NCBI RefSeq assembly: GCF_004358325.1
Contig: NZ_CP037940.1
Location: 496,001-560,000 of the forward strand
Length of the DNA stretch: 64,000 nucleotides
DNA from: Periweissella cryptocerci
GTDB taxonomy: Bacteria; Bacillota; Bacilli; Lactobacillales; Lactobacillaceae
Direction of reading: 5' to 3'
The position numbers were made by a program, and so were the translations under genes. Within the stretch, counting starts at the first letter, position 1. Each line of letters opens with the position of its first letter. Shown one piece after another: positions 7,270 to 16,911 of the stretch. A model generated the notes under the pieces. It was given only the letters and a program-made list of their open reading frames with translations, had not been told where the DNA came from and searched no databases.

Positions 7270-8025
7270 TCACGCCTCCAAAATCGCAGCTAAAGCAGTT
7301 TCGATGTTGCCTGTCATTTCAAGAAAATCTTCCGAAAGATTATCCGCTGTATTTTCGAGCAAGACATATATTTCATCTTTCGTAAATACATCTTCCGAAT
7401 CAGCTTTTGCGGTAAGCTTTTCATCTACGCTTTCGTTAACAGAATCTACTGCTAAATCAATCGCTGAATCAATCGCAATATTCATGTATTCAGCGTCTAC
7501 TAACCCAGCGACAGCCTCGTTAACATATGAAATTGGTGCATAGCCAGCAAGAGTTTCGGTTAAATCAATAGTTGGGGCTTGTGGAACTTGTGCACCGTTT
7601 GCAATTGCCGTTTCAAACGCGGTTATTAATTCATCAAGCTTCGAAACATAGAACGTTGCTTGAGTTGGATTTAACTCGCTTTGTGGAAGCACTTTTAACT
7701 TGAACGTCCCTGACGTAATTGTTTCACCATCTGCATCGACAATATAGAAATATGCCAATCCATAAGTTCCAATTACAGCCACATTTTCAGCGGTAAACGT
7801 GTAAATAGCTTGCGTTCCATCATCTGAAACAACAGCTGTGCCAAGTTGCAACTGACCATTTGCATCGTTACCTTTAAACGATACTGTTTTGCCCTCTAGC
7901 GAATATGCCTTACCGCCCTCAACAATGTTTACCGCGACTTTATTGCCGGTTTCATCTTGCCGAACTAAAACACGATCACTAGTTACATTTCGCTTATCCA
8001 AATCAATCGTTAACGTTTGTGTCAT
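7270..8025 (-). CDS. Baseplate upper protein, BppU N-terminal family
   Basis: A 251-residue baseplate protein. The N-terminal domain of about 130 residues (starting MTQTLTIDLDKRNVTSDRVL, with GKTVSFKGNDANG and VIGTYGLAYFYI) matches the beta-sandwich family that in lactococcal phages such as TP901-1 holds the receptor-binding proteins to the tail tip. The C-terminal half is acidic and helical. Start ATG at 8025 with AAAGGAGG. The gene follows a terminator (8074-8102) and its 5' leader contains a small hairpin, so it may have its own promoter. The next gene begins one base after its stop. Confidence 0.8.
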   Translation of the reverse strand: MTQTLTIDLDKRNVTSDRVLVRQDETGNKVAVNIVEGGKAYSLEGKTVSFKGNDANGQLQLGTAVVSDDGTQAIYTFTAENVAVIGTYGLAYFYIVDADGETITSGTFKLKVLPQSELNPTQATFYVSKLDELITAFETAIANGAQVPQAPTIDLTETLAGYAPISYVNEAVAGLVDAEYMNIAIDSAIDLAVDSVNESVDEKLTAKADSEDVFTKDEIYVLLENTADNLSEDFLEMTGNIETALAAILEA

Positions 8026-8073
8026 GCAAAACCTCCTTTCTCGGGCACTTCCCCCGACGGCTAATTCAGCGTA

Positions 8074-8102
8074 TTAAAAAAGGCAGCTATTTTATAGCCA
8101 CC
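8074..8102 (-). terminator. Terminator inside the tail/baseplate cluster
   Basis: An 8-bp stem (GGTGGCTA pairing with TAGCTGCC through two G-T pairs) is followed by TTTTTT on the minus strand, just after the stop of the gene at 8106-8300. It may be partial, to lower expression of the appendage and lysis genes, because no obvious strong promoter follows before 8025. Confidence 0.75.
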
Positions 8103-8105
8103 TTA

Positions 8106-8300
8106 TTATTCTTTAGGACTTAACTCACCAATTTGAAGTTCAAGTTCTATATTACGTTTTTGCAATTCAGAATTTTGTTTCATCAATTCTTCACTTTGCA
8201 TTTGTAAATTTGCAATCTCTGCATTTTTGCCAATAATATCGTTAGCATAAATTACTTGCAAATACTTCACACCATTATCTTGTACTTGTTCGTTTTCCAT
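8106..8300 (-). CDS. Small coiled-coil phage protein
   Basis: 64 residues, highly charged. From about residue 25 to the end (EIANLQMQSEELMKQNSELQ and onward) it has leucine heptads typical of a coiled coil. Start ATG at 8300 with GAGGAATTAAA. It lies between the tail-tip protein and BppU. This could be a baseplate assembly or XkdX-like accessory peptide; function unknown. Confidence 0.7.
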   Translation of the reverse strand: MENEQVQDNGVKYLQVIYANDIIGKNAEIANLQMQSEELMKQNSELQKRNIELELQIGELSPKE

Positions 8301-8312
8301 TTTAATTCCTCA

Positions 8313-8489
8313 TTAACTATTATCTTCAGCTTGTGCCAGCAATTGTCCTACTTGAATCGCCAAAAAATCAATAACGCTATTTTGAGCAGCGTTTATTTCT
8401 GCATGATTCATATCCGGTTCTACACTTTGCAGTTCTAACACCTGTTTTTGAATGTTAACTAATGTTTTAGGTTCACCTACATCGTCCAT
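8313..8489 (-). CDS. Small phage protein downstream of the tail protein
   Basis: 58 residues, beginning MDDVGEPKTLVNIQKQVLEL, acidic and predicted helical. The ATG at 8489 lies 6 bases after AGGAGG, and the frame overlaps the last codons of the 753-residue tail protein. No family recognised. It is shorter than usual gene-calling cutoffs but has a strong start signal and fits the tight gene packing. Confidence 0.7.
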   Translation of the reverse strand: MDDVGEPKTLVNIQKQVLELQSVEPDMNHAEINAAQNSVIDFLAIQVGQLLAQAEDNS

Positions 8490-10738
8490 GTCGAACCTCC
8501 TAAAATACTTTTCACATTATACGCACTTCCGTTATACAGTAAATATAGACCCCCTGACCAAAAAATAACGCCATATTTTCCATCACTTGAACCGATGAAA
8601 TTACGATTAGTTCCATCGAGAGTGTTAATTTGGAGGTTCATATATGCACTGCCACTTTTATACAGCGCATCTGTCGAAATATTATCTACCGCTCTAATAG
8701 TTCTTCCAGCATACCAATCCGCTGTTGTTCCTAAAATAGTTCGTCCAGTAGGCGCATCGGCTAATGGCTCAATCGTCGTGTTAATTGAACCGTTATTGTA
8801 AGTTCCAACAAATTGAAGGGTAGCAGCACCACCGTTTAACTGAACATAATTACCACCTGAAATCCCTCGAACTGTAACACCCGAGATAGTACCCGCGCTA
8901 ATTTTATCAGCACTCAAACTCGCAATCTTAGCACTCGTTATCGTCGCATCTGAAATCATCGCGTTAGTGATGAATCCGTTAGTAATACTCAACTTATCAG
9001 ATGTAATAGATGACGCTTGAATACGACTAGCACTTAGATATCCAGTCGTAATTTTTCCGGCGTCTAAAGCAGCAATCTTAGCGCTCGTTATTGTTGCGTC
9101 CGAAATCATAGCATTGGTAATGAATCCGTTTGACATGACCATATTATCTGAATAGATATAATGGTCTACCCAGTCAGTACCTGTCCACCGCTTAAATTGC
9201 TTAGGTGATACCGATGTATTTTGCCAAACAGTACCAATTGAGGGATTGGCTGGTGCCGTATTTGAAACGATATAGCCAGCCGGCCCTGCAACGCCTTGTA
9301 AGCCATCAACGCCAACATACGTTTTTGAATACGTTGTTGTCTGATTTCCATCACTAAAGATCGTTAGCGTTTTTGACCAAAGCCACTTACCTTGTGTAAC
9401 CGTTGGTATCGCAGTTGTCCAACCAGTTGTCGGCGTTGTTGAACCGTCAGTTGTAGCTACATACGTAACCGAAACACCTGCAATACCGACGCCATCTGTA
9501 CCGCTTAAACTTTCAAATACGACCTCCCACGAAGTTCCGTTATAACGAAATGCTTGCGGAACGCCATCGTCTGAAAACTTAAACCAAGTATCATCTACCG
9601 ACGCTTTTGTTGGCGCTTGCGTTCCATAGAAAATCTTGCTTTTACCGTCAGCCGATTGTTGAACCTCACCAATTGCGAGTTGAGTTGCTTCTTGATAGCT
9701 TTGCAATTTCTGCGTTAATGATCCTGTTAATACGGCCGTACCGCTGCCCGAAGTATCAGCTGATATCGTTGATGATAAACCGCCATCATATGAAAATGAC
9801 ATGCTTAAAACCGGTACCGTAACAGCCGAGCCAGACCTGTCAACGATTGAAATCGAATCACCTAGCTCAATTGCAGGAAAACCGCTCCAATTTAATGTAT
9901 ATGGACTAAAACTAATGCCAGACAAGCGACCGCTAATATCATTTAATAATGATTGCGTCATTTGCGGATTCGTAAGCTCAATTGCGTTGCTACCTGAACC
10001 AGCGCTAATTGCTTGTTGGGTATCACCAACCGTAACCGAAGAAGTTAACTTTCCAACCGATGACAGAGCTTCGTTCTTATCAAATCCACTTTCATCGTAA
10101 TTGTCTAAACCAAGTTCGAGTTCAACGCCAGAAATACGCCTGAATTCTAATTGTCCCTGTCTATTAAACGTTGCAAATCCTGCATCAAACTGTGCGATAT
10201 AACCAGCAACATCACGCAATGTTCCACCTGTATATTTTTTAGGTAGCCAAACATCAGGCAAATCATTGAGATTATTCACGTTGTAATCAACACCGGCATT
10301 TATCGCAACTTCAATTGCAATATTTTTTAGCGATGCCGGATAAGTGATTGATGATGAATAATTCTTGCTTAGCTGTAACATGAAATCACTAGCTTCAAGC
10401 GTCGTCTCAACATCATTCACATTCCGGTTGAACTTAGTAATGGTAAACTTCCCAAGCGGAATATATGAAATCGTCGTATCAGGCAGCACGATTCCAATTG
10501 ACGGCTGAACTACCATGCCGACGAACAAGCTCGGCACAATCGAATTAAACTTCATGCTAATCGTATTAATTGGTGTTGCACCGACGTTAAGCGTGGTGCC
10601 ACCCATACTCGAGCCTGAATAATCAAAGCTAACAACATCATCGCCAGTATATTGAACTGAGCCGATTAACACTTTAAATTTAATAGCTCGCGACAAGCTT
10701 AACCATTCATCTTGTATATTTTGCGAAATCGTTAACAT
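8477..10738 (-). CDS. Tail-tip/tail-associated protein (Tal-like) with C-terminal appendage
   Basis: A 753-residue protein that follows the tape-measure and distal-tail genes. The N-terminal half (about 1-370) resembles phage tail hub proteins. Residues 370-530 hold modules common in lactic phage tail fibres, including a short collagen-like stretch GVDGLQGVAGPAG. Residues 530-620 contain a duplicated segment (SNGFITNAMISDATITSAKI occurs twice, about 55 residues apart), a triple-helix-like stalk. The end is a small beta-rich domain. It probably forms the tail-tip hub and contacts the host surface. Start ATG at 10738 with AGAGGTGG. Confidence 0.8.
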   Translation of the reverse strand: MLTISQNIQDEWLSLSRAIKFKVLIGSVQYTGDDVVSFDYSGSSMGGTTLNVGATPINTISMKFNSIVPSLFVGMVVQPSIGIVLPDTTISYIPLGKFTITKFNRNVNDVETTLEASDFMLQLSKNYSSSITYPASLKNIAIEVAINAGVDYNVNNLNDLPDVWLPKKYTGGTLRDVAGYIAQFDAGFATFNRQGQLEFRRISGVELELGLDNYDESGFDKNEALSSVGKLTSSVTVGDTQQAISAGSGSNAIELTNPQMTQSLLNDISGRLSGISFSPYTLNWSGFPAIELGDSISIVDRSGSAVTVPVLSMSFSYDGGLSSTISADTSGSGTAVLTGSLTQKLQSYQEATQLAIGEVQQSADGKSKIFYGTQAPTKASVDDTWFKFSDDGVPQAFRYNGTSWEVVFESLSGTDGVGIAGVSVTYVATTDGSTTPTTGWTTAIPTVTQGKWLWSKTLTIFSDGNQTTTYSKTYVGVDGLQGVAGPAGYIVSNTAPANPSIGTVWQNTSVSPKQFKRWTGTDWVDHYIYSDNMVMSNGFITNAMISDATITSAKIAALDAGKITTGYLSASRIQASSITSDKLSITNGFITNAMISDATITSAKIASLSADKISAGTISGVTVRGISGGNYVQLNGGAATLQFVGTYNNGSINTTIEPLADAPTGRTILGTTADWYAGRTIRAVDNISTDALYKSGSAYMNLQINTLDGTNRNFIGSSDGKYGVIFWSGGLYLLYNGSAYNVKSILGGSTWTM

Positions 10739-10747
10739 ATTCCACCT

Positions 10748-11113
10748 CTACATTTCAATGTAGTTGATTGAAAGCCCAGACCAACGCACATTATTAAACT
10801 TATCAACAAATGAGAAAATATCTCCGCCCATATCACCGGCATAAAATGAACGTGTGGCCATTCCAGCTATCGCCGGATCTAAATAGGTCACATTGAAATA
10901 CTGTCCTGAACTCGCGGTCATAATTGCTGACATTTGGCTTTCGCTCAAATTACCCCATTTAATTTCAAGCTTTCGTTTCGTAGTAATACGATCACGTTTC
11001 ATCTTTCCGCTAGCCGTACGACCAGACTTCGCATCAATATCGTTTAACGTAACTTTCATCTCAGTTGGTGTCGCGACGTTTACACCATTTATTTGTAAAT
11101 ATCTGTCGGCCAT
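10748..11113 (-). CDS. Phage tail protein after tape measure (DUF6711-like)
   Basis: A 121-residue protein, starting MADRYLQINGVNVATPTEMK, of a small conserved family coded between the tape measure and the tail-tip protein in Lactobacillales siphophages. It is mostly beta and may be a distal-tail connector. Start ATG at 11113 with AAAGGAG. The assignment relies on its location and general appearance. Confidence 0.7.
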   Translation of the reverse strand: MADRYLQINGVNVATPTEMKVTLNDIDAKSGRTASGKMKRDRITTKRKLEIKWGNLSESQMSAIMTASSGQYFNVTYLDPAIAGMATRSFYAGDMGGDIFSFVDKFNNVRWSGLSINYIEM

Positions 11114-11154
11114 TAATTTCTCCTTTCAAAATAAAGGGCGTATGCCCTCAATTC

Positions 11155-14100
11155 TTAAAGAATCAATTCGATACGCCCTTGTTCATTATGATATTTGTTT
11201 AAACCTTTTACGGTTGCCTCACCAAGCTTAGAACTATCCACTTTCAACTCGACTGTAATATCACCAGTTTGTTGATTGCTTCCAGCACCTTGATTCCGCA
11301 ACGCTTCGCTAACAGCATTAGCGATTTCTCGACCAATTTGTTCACTATCAATATGAATTGAAGTTGCACTCATACCCATTTGAGAAGTTGCAACGGTTGG
11401 CATATTAATACCTGACTTGAACGAATTGATGTCCATATTACCCACCCCATTTGCGTAGTGCGGGAATAAATCCTTCGTTTCGTTACCAGTGTAAACTGTT
11501 GCGCCTGCTTCAAGTGGAACCGTTAAATTACGCTTTGCTGGGAACATGCGAACTTGTCCATCGTTGCCACGATATGATTCGCGCCAGTTAGTACCAAGTC
11601 CATCATTGACCACTGCTAACCCACCTTTATGTCGGCGAGTACCATTGTGATACCAGTATTTAATATATGGAATCTTAATTCCAGGAATGCTATTTAATGT
11701 GCCAATAACATCATTAAGTCCTTGAATGAAAGTATTAACAATATTTTTCACACCATTTTCAAGGAACTTTGCCGAAATTGGTATGCTAATCTTCAAATCC
11801 ATAATGCTCTTGAATTTGTCTTTAATGCCACCCCAAATATCGCCTAAACCTTTTCTGGCTTTTGTAATAACATTACCAGCCCAGTCCCAAAGTGCAGATA
11901 CCTTGTTAGAAACTGTGGTGCCGTCAATTGCAAACAGCGATTTAATTTTTCCCCAAACCATATCGATTGGCTTTTTAATCGAATTAATAACACCCGATGC
12001 CCAATCCCAAAGAGCGGACACCTTTTTGGAAACTGTAGCGCCATCAATTGAAAATAATGATTTAATCTTGTCCCACACAACATCAATTGGCTTTTTAATT
12101 GATGCAATAACACCCGATGCCCATTTCCAAAGAGCCTCAACATAGTTATTAACACTTTTGCCTTTAATATCGAACAATGATTTAATCTTGTCCCAAATGC
12201 CACCAATTTTGTCAAAAATATTTTTTCCAACACCAGACGCCCAATTCCAAAGAACGGATACTAACGCAAGAACTAACTTAGTTTCAAATGTAAACAACTT
12301 CTTAATGAAATCCCAAATATTACCAATTGCACCCAAGATTTTTTTACCAACATCCTTTGCCCAATCCCAAAGAGCTGAAACCGCTGTTACCACGACTTCG
12401 GCTGCGATTGCGAATGAACTTTTAATGGTTTCCCAAACGCTACCAATTGCATCGAGCAGCTTTTGAGGTACGCCTTGCGCCCAATCCCAAAGAGCTGAAA
12501 CGGCATTTACAACAACATCACTTGCAATTGAATACAGCGATTTAATTGCATCCCAAATATTACCGATACCTTTTACGAATCGTTCTGGAAGAGTTTGTGC
12601 CCATTCCCACAAAACCTTCACAGCATTTTGAACGAACTCGCCTGGCACTGCGAACAATGATTTAATCGTGTCCCAAAGAAGTCCGATACCTTTTTTGATG
12701 TAATCATCAACCTTGTCAGACCATGCCCAAAGTGCAGATACAGAATGAATAACTTTTGAGCTATCTAAAGTAAAGAAGCCTTTAATAATATCCCAAACAA
12801 GCCCGATGCCTTCTTTAATCAGCTTACCGACACCCTTTGCCCAATCCCAAAGTGCAGATACAGAGTTCGTAACTTTGCTAGTATCAATTCCGAACTTCGA
12901 TTTAATGTTGTCCCACAAATCGCCTAGCTTGTCCTTAATCCAACCAGCCACGCTAGAAGCCCAATCCCAAAGAACTGAAACCCCCTTTTTAACAGCTCCC
13001 CAGCCAATGCTAAACTTTTCTTTAATGCTATCCCATAGATTGCCTATTTTTTCAACAATCCAGCCACGAACGTTAGCGCTCCAAGACCACAGAGCCGAGA
13101 CAACACTGATAACTGCATCAATCGGAATCATGAATCTCTTTTTAAGGAAATTCCACAAGTTCCCAAACGCTTCACCAATCTCGCTGCCAAGTTTGCCGAG
13201 TGTTTTAAGCAAATTATCTTTAATGCCTTTAATAGCATCCATGACAGCTTTACCCATTTTATCAAAGCCTTTTTTTACACCGTTCCAGTCGCCGTTAAAC
13301 AACGATACCAGAACATCTTTAAAGCCTTGCAATAAGTCGCCTACGAACTTGAACATTATGCCCAAACCTCTAAACGCAGCGGTTAAAATAGTTAATTCCA
13401 TTTTGACTGCTGGAGCAACTATCAAATCCCAAACAGGTTTTAATGCGGTTATGAAAATATCAAGTATCGCACCTACCGCGCTGAAAGTACCGCCGATAAT
13501 ATCTAATGCTCCCGGAATAACACCTTCCATCAAGAATGAAGCAATCGGTTCAAGATAGACCTTATAGAGTTCATCGATTACATCCATGACAGGCTTCAAA
13601 ATATCACCTAGACCTTTGAACGCAGTTGATAATGATTTGATTAGAGGCTCAAAATCGAGGTGTGAGCCCCATTTAGCGAAGCTATCAGTAATCTTATCCG
13701 TCTCTTTTAAAATGGGCTCAACCGAGCCGAGAATGGACTTAAATAGCTTCGTTCCGTTATCGCCCTTTTTCCAAGCTCTATCGAATGAGCCAACTAAGCT
13801 ACCAATATCATCAACAAGGTTCCCAGCAATATCAATTATTTCTCGAAGAACTTTTACGCCAACATTACTGTTAAACGCCTTACCGAATGATTCAGCAACA
13901 TCTCCGACTAATTTGTAAATTTTTTCAACGGCATTGAAAAGTTTACTTACTGCGGTATATCCTGCACCATCTTGATCCCACGCTTTTTTAAACGCCTTAG
14001 CAACGTTTTCGACCATACCAAACATTTGAGTTAACGATTTAATGTAAGCTGCCATAATACGATCGCCGACACCCTCGTTCCAAACTTGCCGGAATGTTCG

Positions 14101-16035
14101 AGTGATTGTAATAAGCAAATCATTAATTGCAATCAGCGAATCAAATATTTGTTGAATCAGCTTTTTGCCGGCTCCATTATCATTCCAAGCCTTGTTCCAA
14201 GAACGCTGCATGTCACCAATGAAGCCGACTAGTTCCGCGAACAGATTTAACAGTCCAGTCAGATACTTGGTACCCGTTCCGTTTTCCCAAACGCTTGCAA
14301 AATCACGCCCGAAATCTGCCCAACCTTGCTTAATCGCTTTGATAGTATCGCCAAGCGTCCGCATTACATAGCCACCGGCACTATCCCACGCATCTTTAAA
14401 TGGTTTAAAGAAATCTTTCAAGCTATCGTAAATGCCTTTAAGCTTATTCTTCATTCCATCAAGCTTGCTGTTAGCGCCATCGAAGCTACCGGAATCAAAC
14501 GAACCCGCACCAGCTCCACCGGCATCTGCTACTGGCGTGCTAGCGTCAGGCGTAGTATTCAAGCCGTTATCGGTATCTTGCTGCGAAATAAGGTTGATTT
14601 CATCGAACCCCATCATTGCTTGTAAATCTTTCTTGATAGCCTTAACGGACTTAGCACTAGCCTTAGCCTTATCAGCCGTTTTAGCCATGTTATTTTGAAC
14701 TTTTTTAGCCGGCTCAGCAGTTTCCTGCATTGGCTTGGACATTCCGTTCATCGCTGATTTAGAAGCCTCTGCACGTTTCCGCAAATCTTCCATATCCTTC
14801 GCACGCTTAGCCCGACCTTTACCACCATCGAGCATATCGGCAATACCGTCCATCATGATTGCGACACTTTTCAATGCGCCTTCGGCATTCTTACCGAAAT
14901 TCATAATCATTTGAGATAGCGTGCCAAGTCCTAGCGCTTCAGTGATATGACCAAACGAAGTGATGATTTCAGTCACACCACGAACAATTGCTGTCTTAGC
15001 ATTAGCAAAACTAGTCGCAATCCCTTGCGTTGAATCTTGCGCTAACTTCGATAACGCAACTAAGCCACCGCCACCATTTTGGTCAAGCGCAATCAACTGA
15101 TTTGAAAAGTCTTGAACTGAAATGGATCCAGACGATAATCCTTCACGAAGCGCGCCGGTGGTCATGCCCATTTTCTTAGCTAACGCATTCAAGGCGGGCC
15201 CCATACCACTATTAATAAGTGACAGCCAAGTTTGCCCTGTGATTTTACCGTTACCCAAATCTTGCGAAAGTTGAGTAACCGCATTAGAAACTTGTTCAGA
15301 GCTACCACCGAAACCAAGTATTCCGTCATTCATTGCTTTAAAAATCTTTTCAGATGCACCCATATTTTGAGTTGCACCAGTAAGCAATTGAATTCCTTGA
15401 ACCGCTGAATCGAGTGATGTTGGCAAGCCGTCAATATCCTTCTTAAGCTGTTCCATCATACCGGTGGCATCGCCTTGCCCCATGTTCGCAAACGTTCGTG
15501 TAGCGTTAGCCAACGTGTCCATACGTTGAATTGCGGGCCCGATTGAACCTTTAAGCATACCAACGGCACCTGCTACTAATCCAATAGCCGAACCGATACC
15601 AGCAATCTTTAATCCACTGGTAACGAAATTCTTAACTCCGCTAACCGCAGAGCCAATACCACTACCCACTTTAGAAATAGCGCTCCCCGCAACTTTGAAC
15701 GCCGAACCGACGCCATGTGCTACTTGGTTAGACATGTTTCTCATGATGCCTGTGAACTTTTGGAAACCGCCACTGCTAGCAATTTCTTTAAATCCGGTAC
15801 CAATTTTTGAAGCAAAGTTTGGAATCTTCAATCCAGAAAAGGCACCACTAAGCTTTTCTTTGAGACCGCCTAAGCCGTTACCGATAGAACCGAATGGACT
15901 TTTACCAGATACTTTTCCCATCGCAGCCGACGCTTGCTTAGCGCTTTTTTCTGCTTCAGAAACCATCTTTTTCATACTTTCGATAAACGGAGCTAAATCC
16001 GCTTCAATCGACATCTTCATTGATTCTGCACTCAT
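11155..16035 (-). CDS. Tape measure protein
   Basis: At 1626 residues this is the longest gene of the prophage. It sets tail length and is injected during infection. The N-terminal part (1-330) has Lys/Ala/Gly-rich helices and a hydrophobic segment around residues 145-165, as in the tape_meas_nterm family, including GKITGQTWLSLINSGMGPAL. The middle is a long helical region with hydrophobic patches. Residues about 965-1385 hold eleven 40-residue repeats with a WDWA...IWDxIKxxF core. The C-terminal quarter carries WRESYRGNDGQVRMFPAKRN, likely a folded domain. Start ATG at 16035 with AAAGGAGGTTAAGAC. Confidence 0.95.
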   Translation of the reverse strand: MSAESMKMSIEADLAPFIESMKKMVSEAEKSAKQASAAMGKVSGKSPFGSIGNGLGGLKEKLSGAFSGLKIPNFASKIGTGFKEIASSGGFQKFTGIMRNMSNQVAHGVGSAFKVAGSAISKVGSGIGSAVSGVKNFVTSGLKIAGIGSAIGLVAGAVGMLKGSIGPAIQRMDTLANATRTFANMGQGDATGMMEQLKKDIDGLPTSLDSAVQGIQLLTGATQNMGASEKIFKAMNDGILGFGGSSEQVSNAVTQLSQDLGNGKITGQTWLSLINSGMGPALNALAKKMGMTTGALREGLSSGSISVQDFSNQLIALDQNGGGGLVALSKLAQDSTQGIATSFANAKTAIVRGVTEIITSFGHITEALGLGTLSQMIMNFGKNAEGALKSVAIMMDGIADMLDGGKGRAKRAKDMEDLRKRAEASKSAMNGMSKPMQETAEPAKKVQNNMAKTADKAKASAKSVKAIKKDLQAMMGFDEINLISQQDTDNGLNTTPDASTPVADAGGAGAGSFDSGSFDGANSKLDGMKNKLKGIYDSLKDFFKPFKDAWDSAGGYVMRTLGDTIKAIKQGWADFGRDFASVWENGTGTKYLTGLLNLFAELVGFIGDMQRSWNKAWNDNGAGKKLIQQIFDSLIAINDLLITITRTFRQVWNEGVGDRIMAAYIKSLTQMFGMVENVAKAFKKAWDQDGAGYTAVSKLFNAVEKIYKLVGDVAESFGKAFNSNVGVKVLREIIDIAGNLVDDIGSLVGSFDRAWKKGDNGTKLFKSILGSVEPILKETDKITDSFAKWGSHLDFEPLIKSLSTAFKGLGDILKPVMDVIDELYKVYLEPIASFLMEGVIPGALDIIGGTFSAVGAILDIFITALKPVWDLIVAPAVKMELTILTAAFRGLGIMFKFVGDLLQGFKDVLVSLFNGDWNGVKKGFDKMGKAVMDAIKGIKDNLLKTLGKLGSEIGEAFGNLWNFLKKRFMIPIDAVISVVSALWSWSANVRGWIVEKIGNLWDSIKEKFSIGWGAVKKGVSVLWDWASSVAGWIKDKLGDLWDNIKSKFGIDTSKVTNSVSALWDWAKGVGKLIKEGIGLVWDIIKGFFTLDSSKVIHSVSALWAWSDKVDDYIKKGIGLLWDTIKSLFAVPGEFVQNAVKVLWEWAQTLPERFVKGIGNIWDAIKSLYSIASDVVVNAVSALWDWAQGVPQKLLDAIGSVWETIKSSFAIAAEVVVTAVSALWDWAKDVGKKILGAIGNIWDFIKKLFTFETKLVLALVSVLWNWASGVGKNIFDKIGGIWDKIKSLFDIKGKSVNNYVEALWKWASGVIASIKKPIDVVWDKIKSLFSIDGATVSKKVSALWDWASGVINSIKKPIDMVWGKIKSLFAIDGTTVSNKVSALWDWAGNVITKARKGLGDIWGGIKDKFKSIMDLKISIPISAKFLENGVKNIVNTFIQGLNDVIGTLNSIPGIKIPYIKYWYHNGTRRHKGGLAVVNDGLGTNWRESYRGNDGQVRMFPAKRNLTVPLEAGATVYTGNETKDLFPHYANGVGNMDINSFKSGINMPTVATSQMGMSATSIHIDSEQIGREIANAVSEALRNQGAGSNQQTGDITVELKVDSSKLGEATVKGLNKYHNEQGRIELIL
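11880..13140 (-). repeat. Eleven tandem 120-bp repeats inside the tape measure gene
   Basis: A conserved block CCAATCCCAAAG (plus strand; variants at some copies) recurs at about 11880, 12000, 12120, 12240, 12360, 12480, 12600, 12720, 12840, 12960 and 13080, a period of exactly 120 bp or 40 codons. Each unit encodes x-LWDWA followed by an amphipathic stretch ending IWDxIK. The period is constant although the sequence has diverged. Confidence 0.9.
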
Positions 16036-16062
16036 GTCTTAACCTCCTTTCAAATCTAATTA

Positions 16063-16386
16063 TTATTTGTTTGAAATCTGTTTTGCCCGCGCCTCAATCT
16101 GTTGCTTCATGAGTTGCCAGCCTTCGAGCCCCTCAACCGATTTCGGTTCTTCGGGTTGCTCGACGAACGGATAATGCTCATGTATCTTAGGCATTTCATT
16201 AGGCGCGTTAGTATACATATTCAGTTGAGCTTGCTTGTAATCCATCATCGCCTGCATTTGAAGTTTACGCATTTCGCGATTCCGGTTAGCTTCAAGCTGT
16301 ACCATCAACTCGCCATAAGTCAGCTCCCAAAACTTATCAACTGGAATTCCAGATTCAACAGCAATTGGATATAGATCCTCAAGCAA
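16063..16386 (-). CDS. Tail assembly chaperone, T part (made by -1 frameshift from the G gene)
   Basis: The downstream half of the G/GT pair of tail assembly chaperones. It has no own ATG or ribosome site; the TTG at 16386 is internal to a frame that is open back to the slippery site at 16518-16524. The frameshifted product would read from the G gene through a Ser/Asn/Gly-rich linker into ELLEDLYPIAVESGIPVDKF and on to this C terminus. In lambda-like tails the longer GT protein binds the tape measure. This matches the position immediately before the tape measure gene. Confidence 0.8.
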   Translation of the reverse strand: MLEDLYPIAVESGIPVDKFWELTYGELMVQLEANRNREMRKLQMQAMMDYKQAQLNMYTNAPNEMPKIHEHYPFVEQPEEPKSVEGLEGWQLMKQQIEARAKQISNK

Positions 16387-16409
16387 TTCGCTGACGTTGC
16401 TATAACTCT

Positions 16410-16817
16410 TTACACCGTTGGTTGTGCTGGAGTTTCCGTTGGCACTTGAACTTCCGGTACTGCTACCATTGCTGGCGCTGAAGGCGCTTTGATAGCTTCC
16501 GGTTTGTCTGTCTTTGGTAAAAAACCCGCTTCACTCATCAAATTTTGAATGGCCGGAATCAATTCCATGTAGTTACCGCCTGCTGCCATGAACTCATCAT
16601 TTAACGCATACATATCAGCGATAGCAACACCGTGAATCGTGTTAGCTTCTTGAAGTACGATTAATAATTCTTGCGTCATTGGCAATCGGAAGTTTTCACC
16701 GTCAAAGAAAATGCCGACAAATGCTTTGCCTAAACGCGTTTCAATACGCACGGCAGTTGCAGTATCTAACTTCAATGAGAGTGTCTTAGAGCCAAATTTA
16801 AATTCAATAGGTTTCAT
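16410..16817 (-). CDS. Tail assembly chaperone, G part
   Basis: A 135-residue cytoplasmic tail assembly chaperone. It begins MKPIEFKFGSKTLSLKLDTA at the ATG at 16817 (ribosome site GAGGTAA). A compact helical body is followed by a flexible Ala/Pro/Val-rich tail ending at 16410. The gene sits between the major tail protein and the tape measure. A T TTT TTA heptamer at 16518-16524 allows ribosomes to pass into the -1 frame to make the longer GT form. The short form ends 46 codons after the slip site. Confidence 0.85.
   Translation of the reverse strand: MKPIEFKFGSKTLSLKLDTATAVRIETRLGKAFVGIFFDGENFRLPMTQELLIVLQEANTIHGVAIADMYALNDEFMAAGGNYMELIPAIQNLMSEAGFLPKTDKPEAIKAPSAPAMVAVPEVQVPTETPAQPTV
16518..16524 (-). 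other. Programmed -1 frameshift site TTTTTTA
   Basis: On the minus strand the G gene reads GGT TTT TTA CCA, giving the heptamer T TTT TTA in the correct phase for -1 slippage. After slippage the frame is open without a stop into the 16063-16386 reading frame. This is the standard device for G/GT chaperones. Confidence 0.8.
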
Positions 16818-16911
16818 GTGTAAATTACCTCGTATATGTTTTGTTTGATTACGGCTATGCCGACATATCAACAATTTAATATGTACCCGAGAGATTGCCT
16901 CTCGGAATCAC

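Noticed and set aside
8036-8070. Small hairpin TCGGG ... CCCGA before BppU as a riboswitch
   Set aside because: Only five pairs, no aptamer-like core; at most a local structure in the leader.
12806-13558. Long plus-strand open frame (250 codons) opposite the tape measure gene
   Set aside because: It is a mirror of the repetitive coding sequence: low complexity (Pro/Ser/Leu), no ribosome site, and the opposite strand is a clear tape measure protein.
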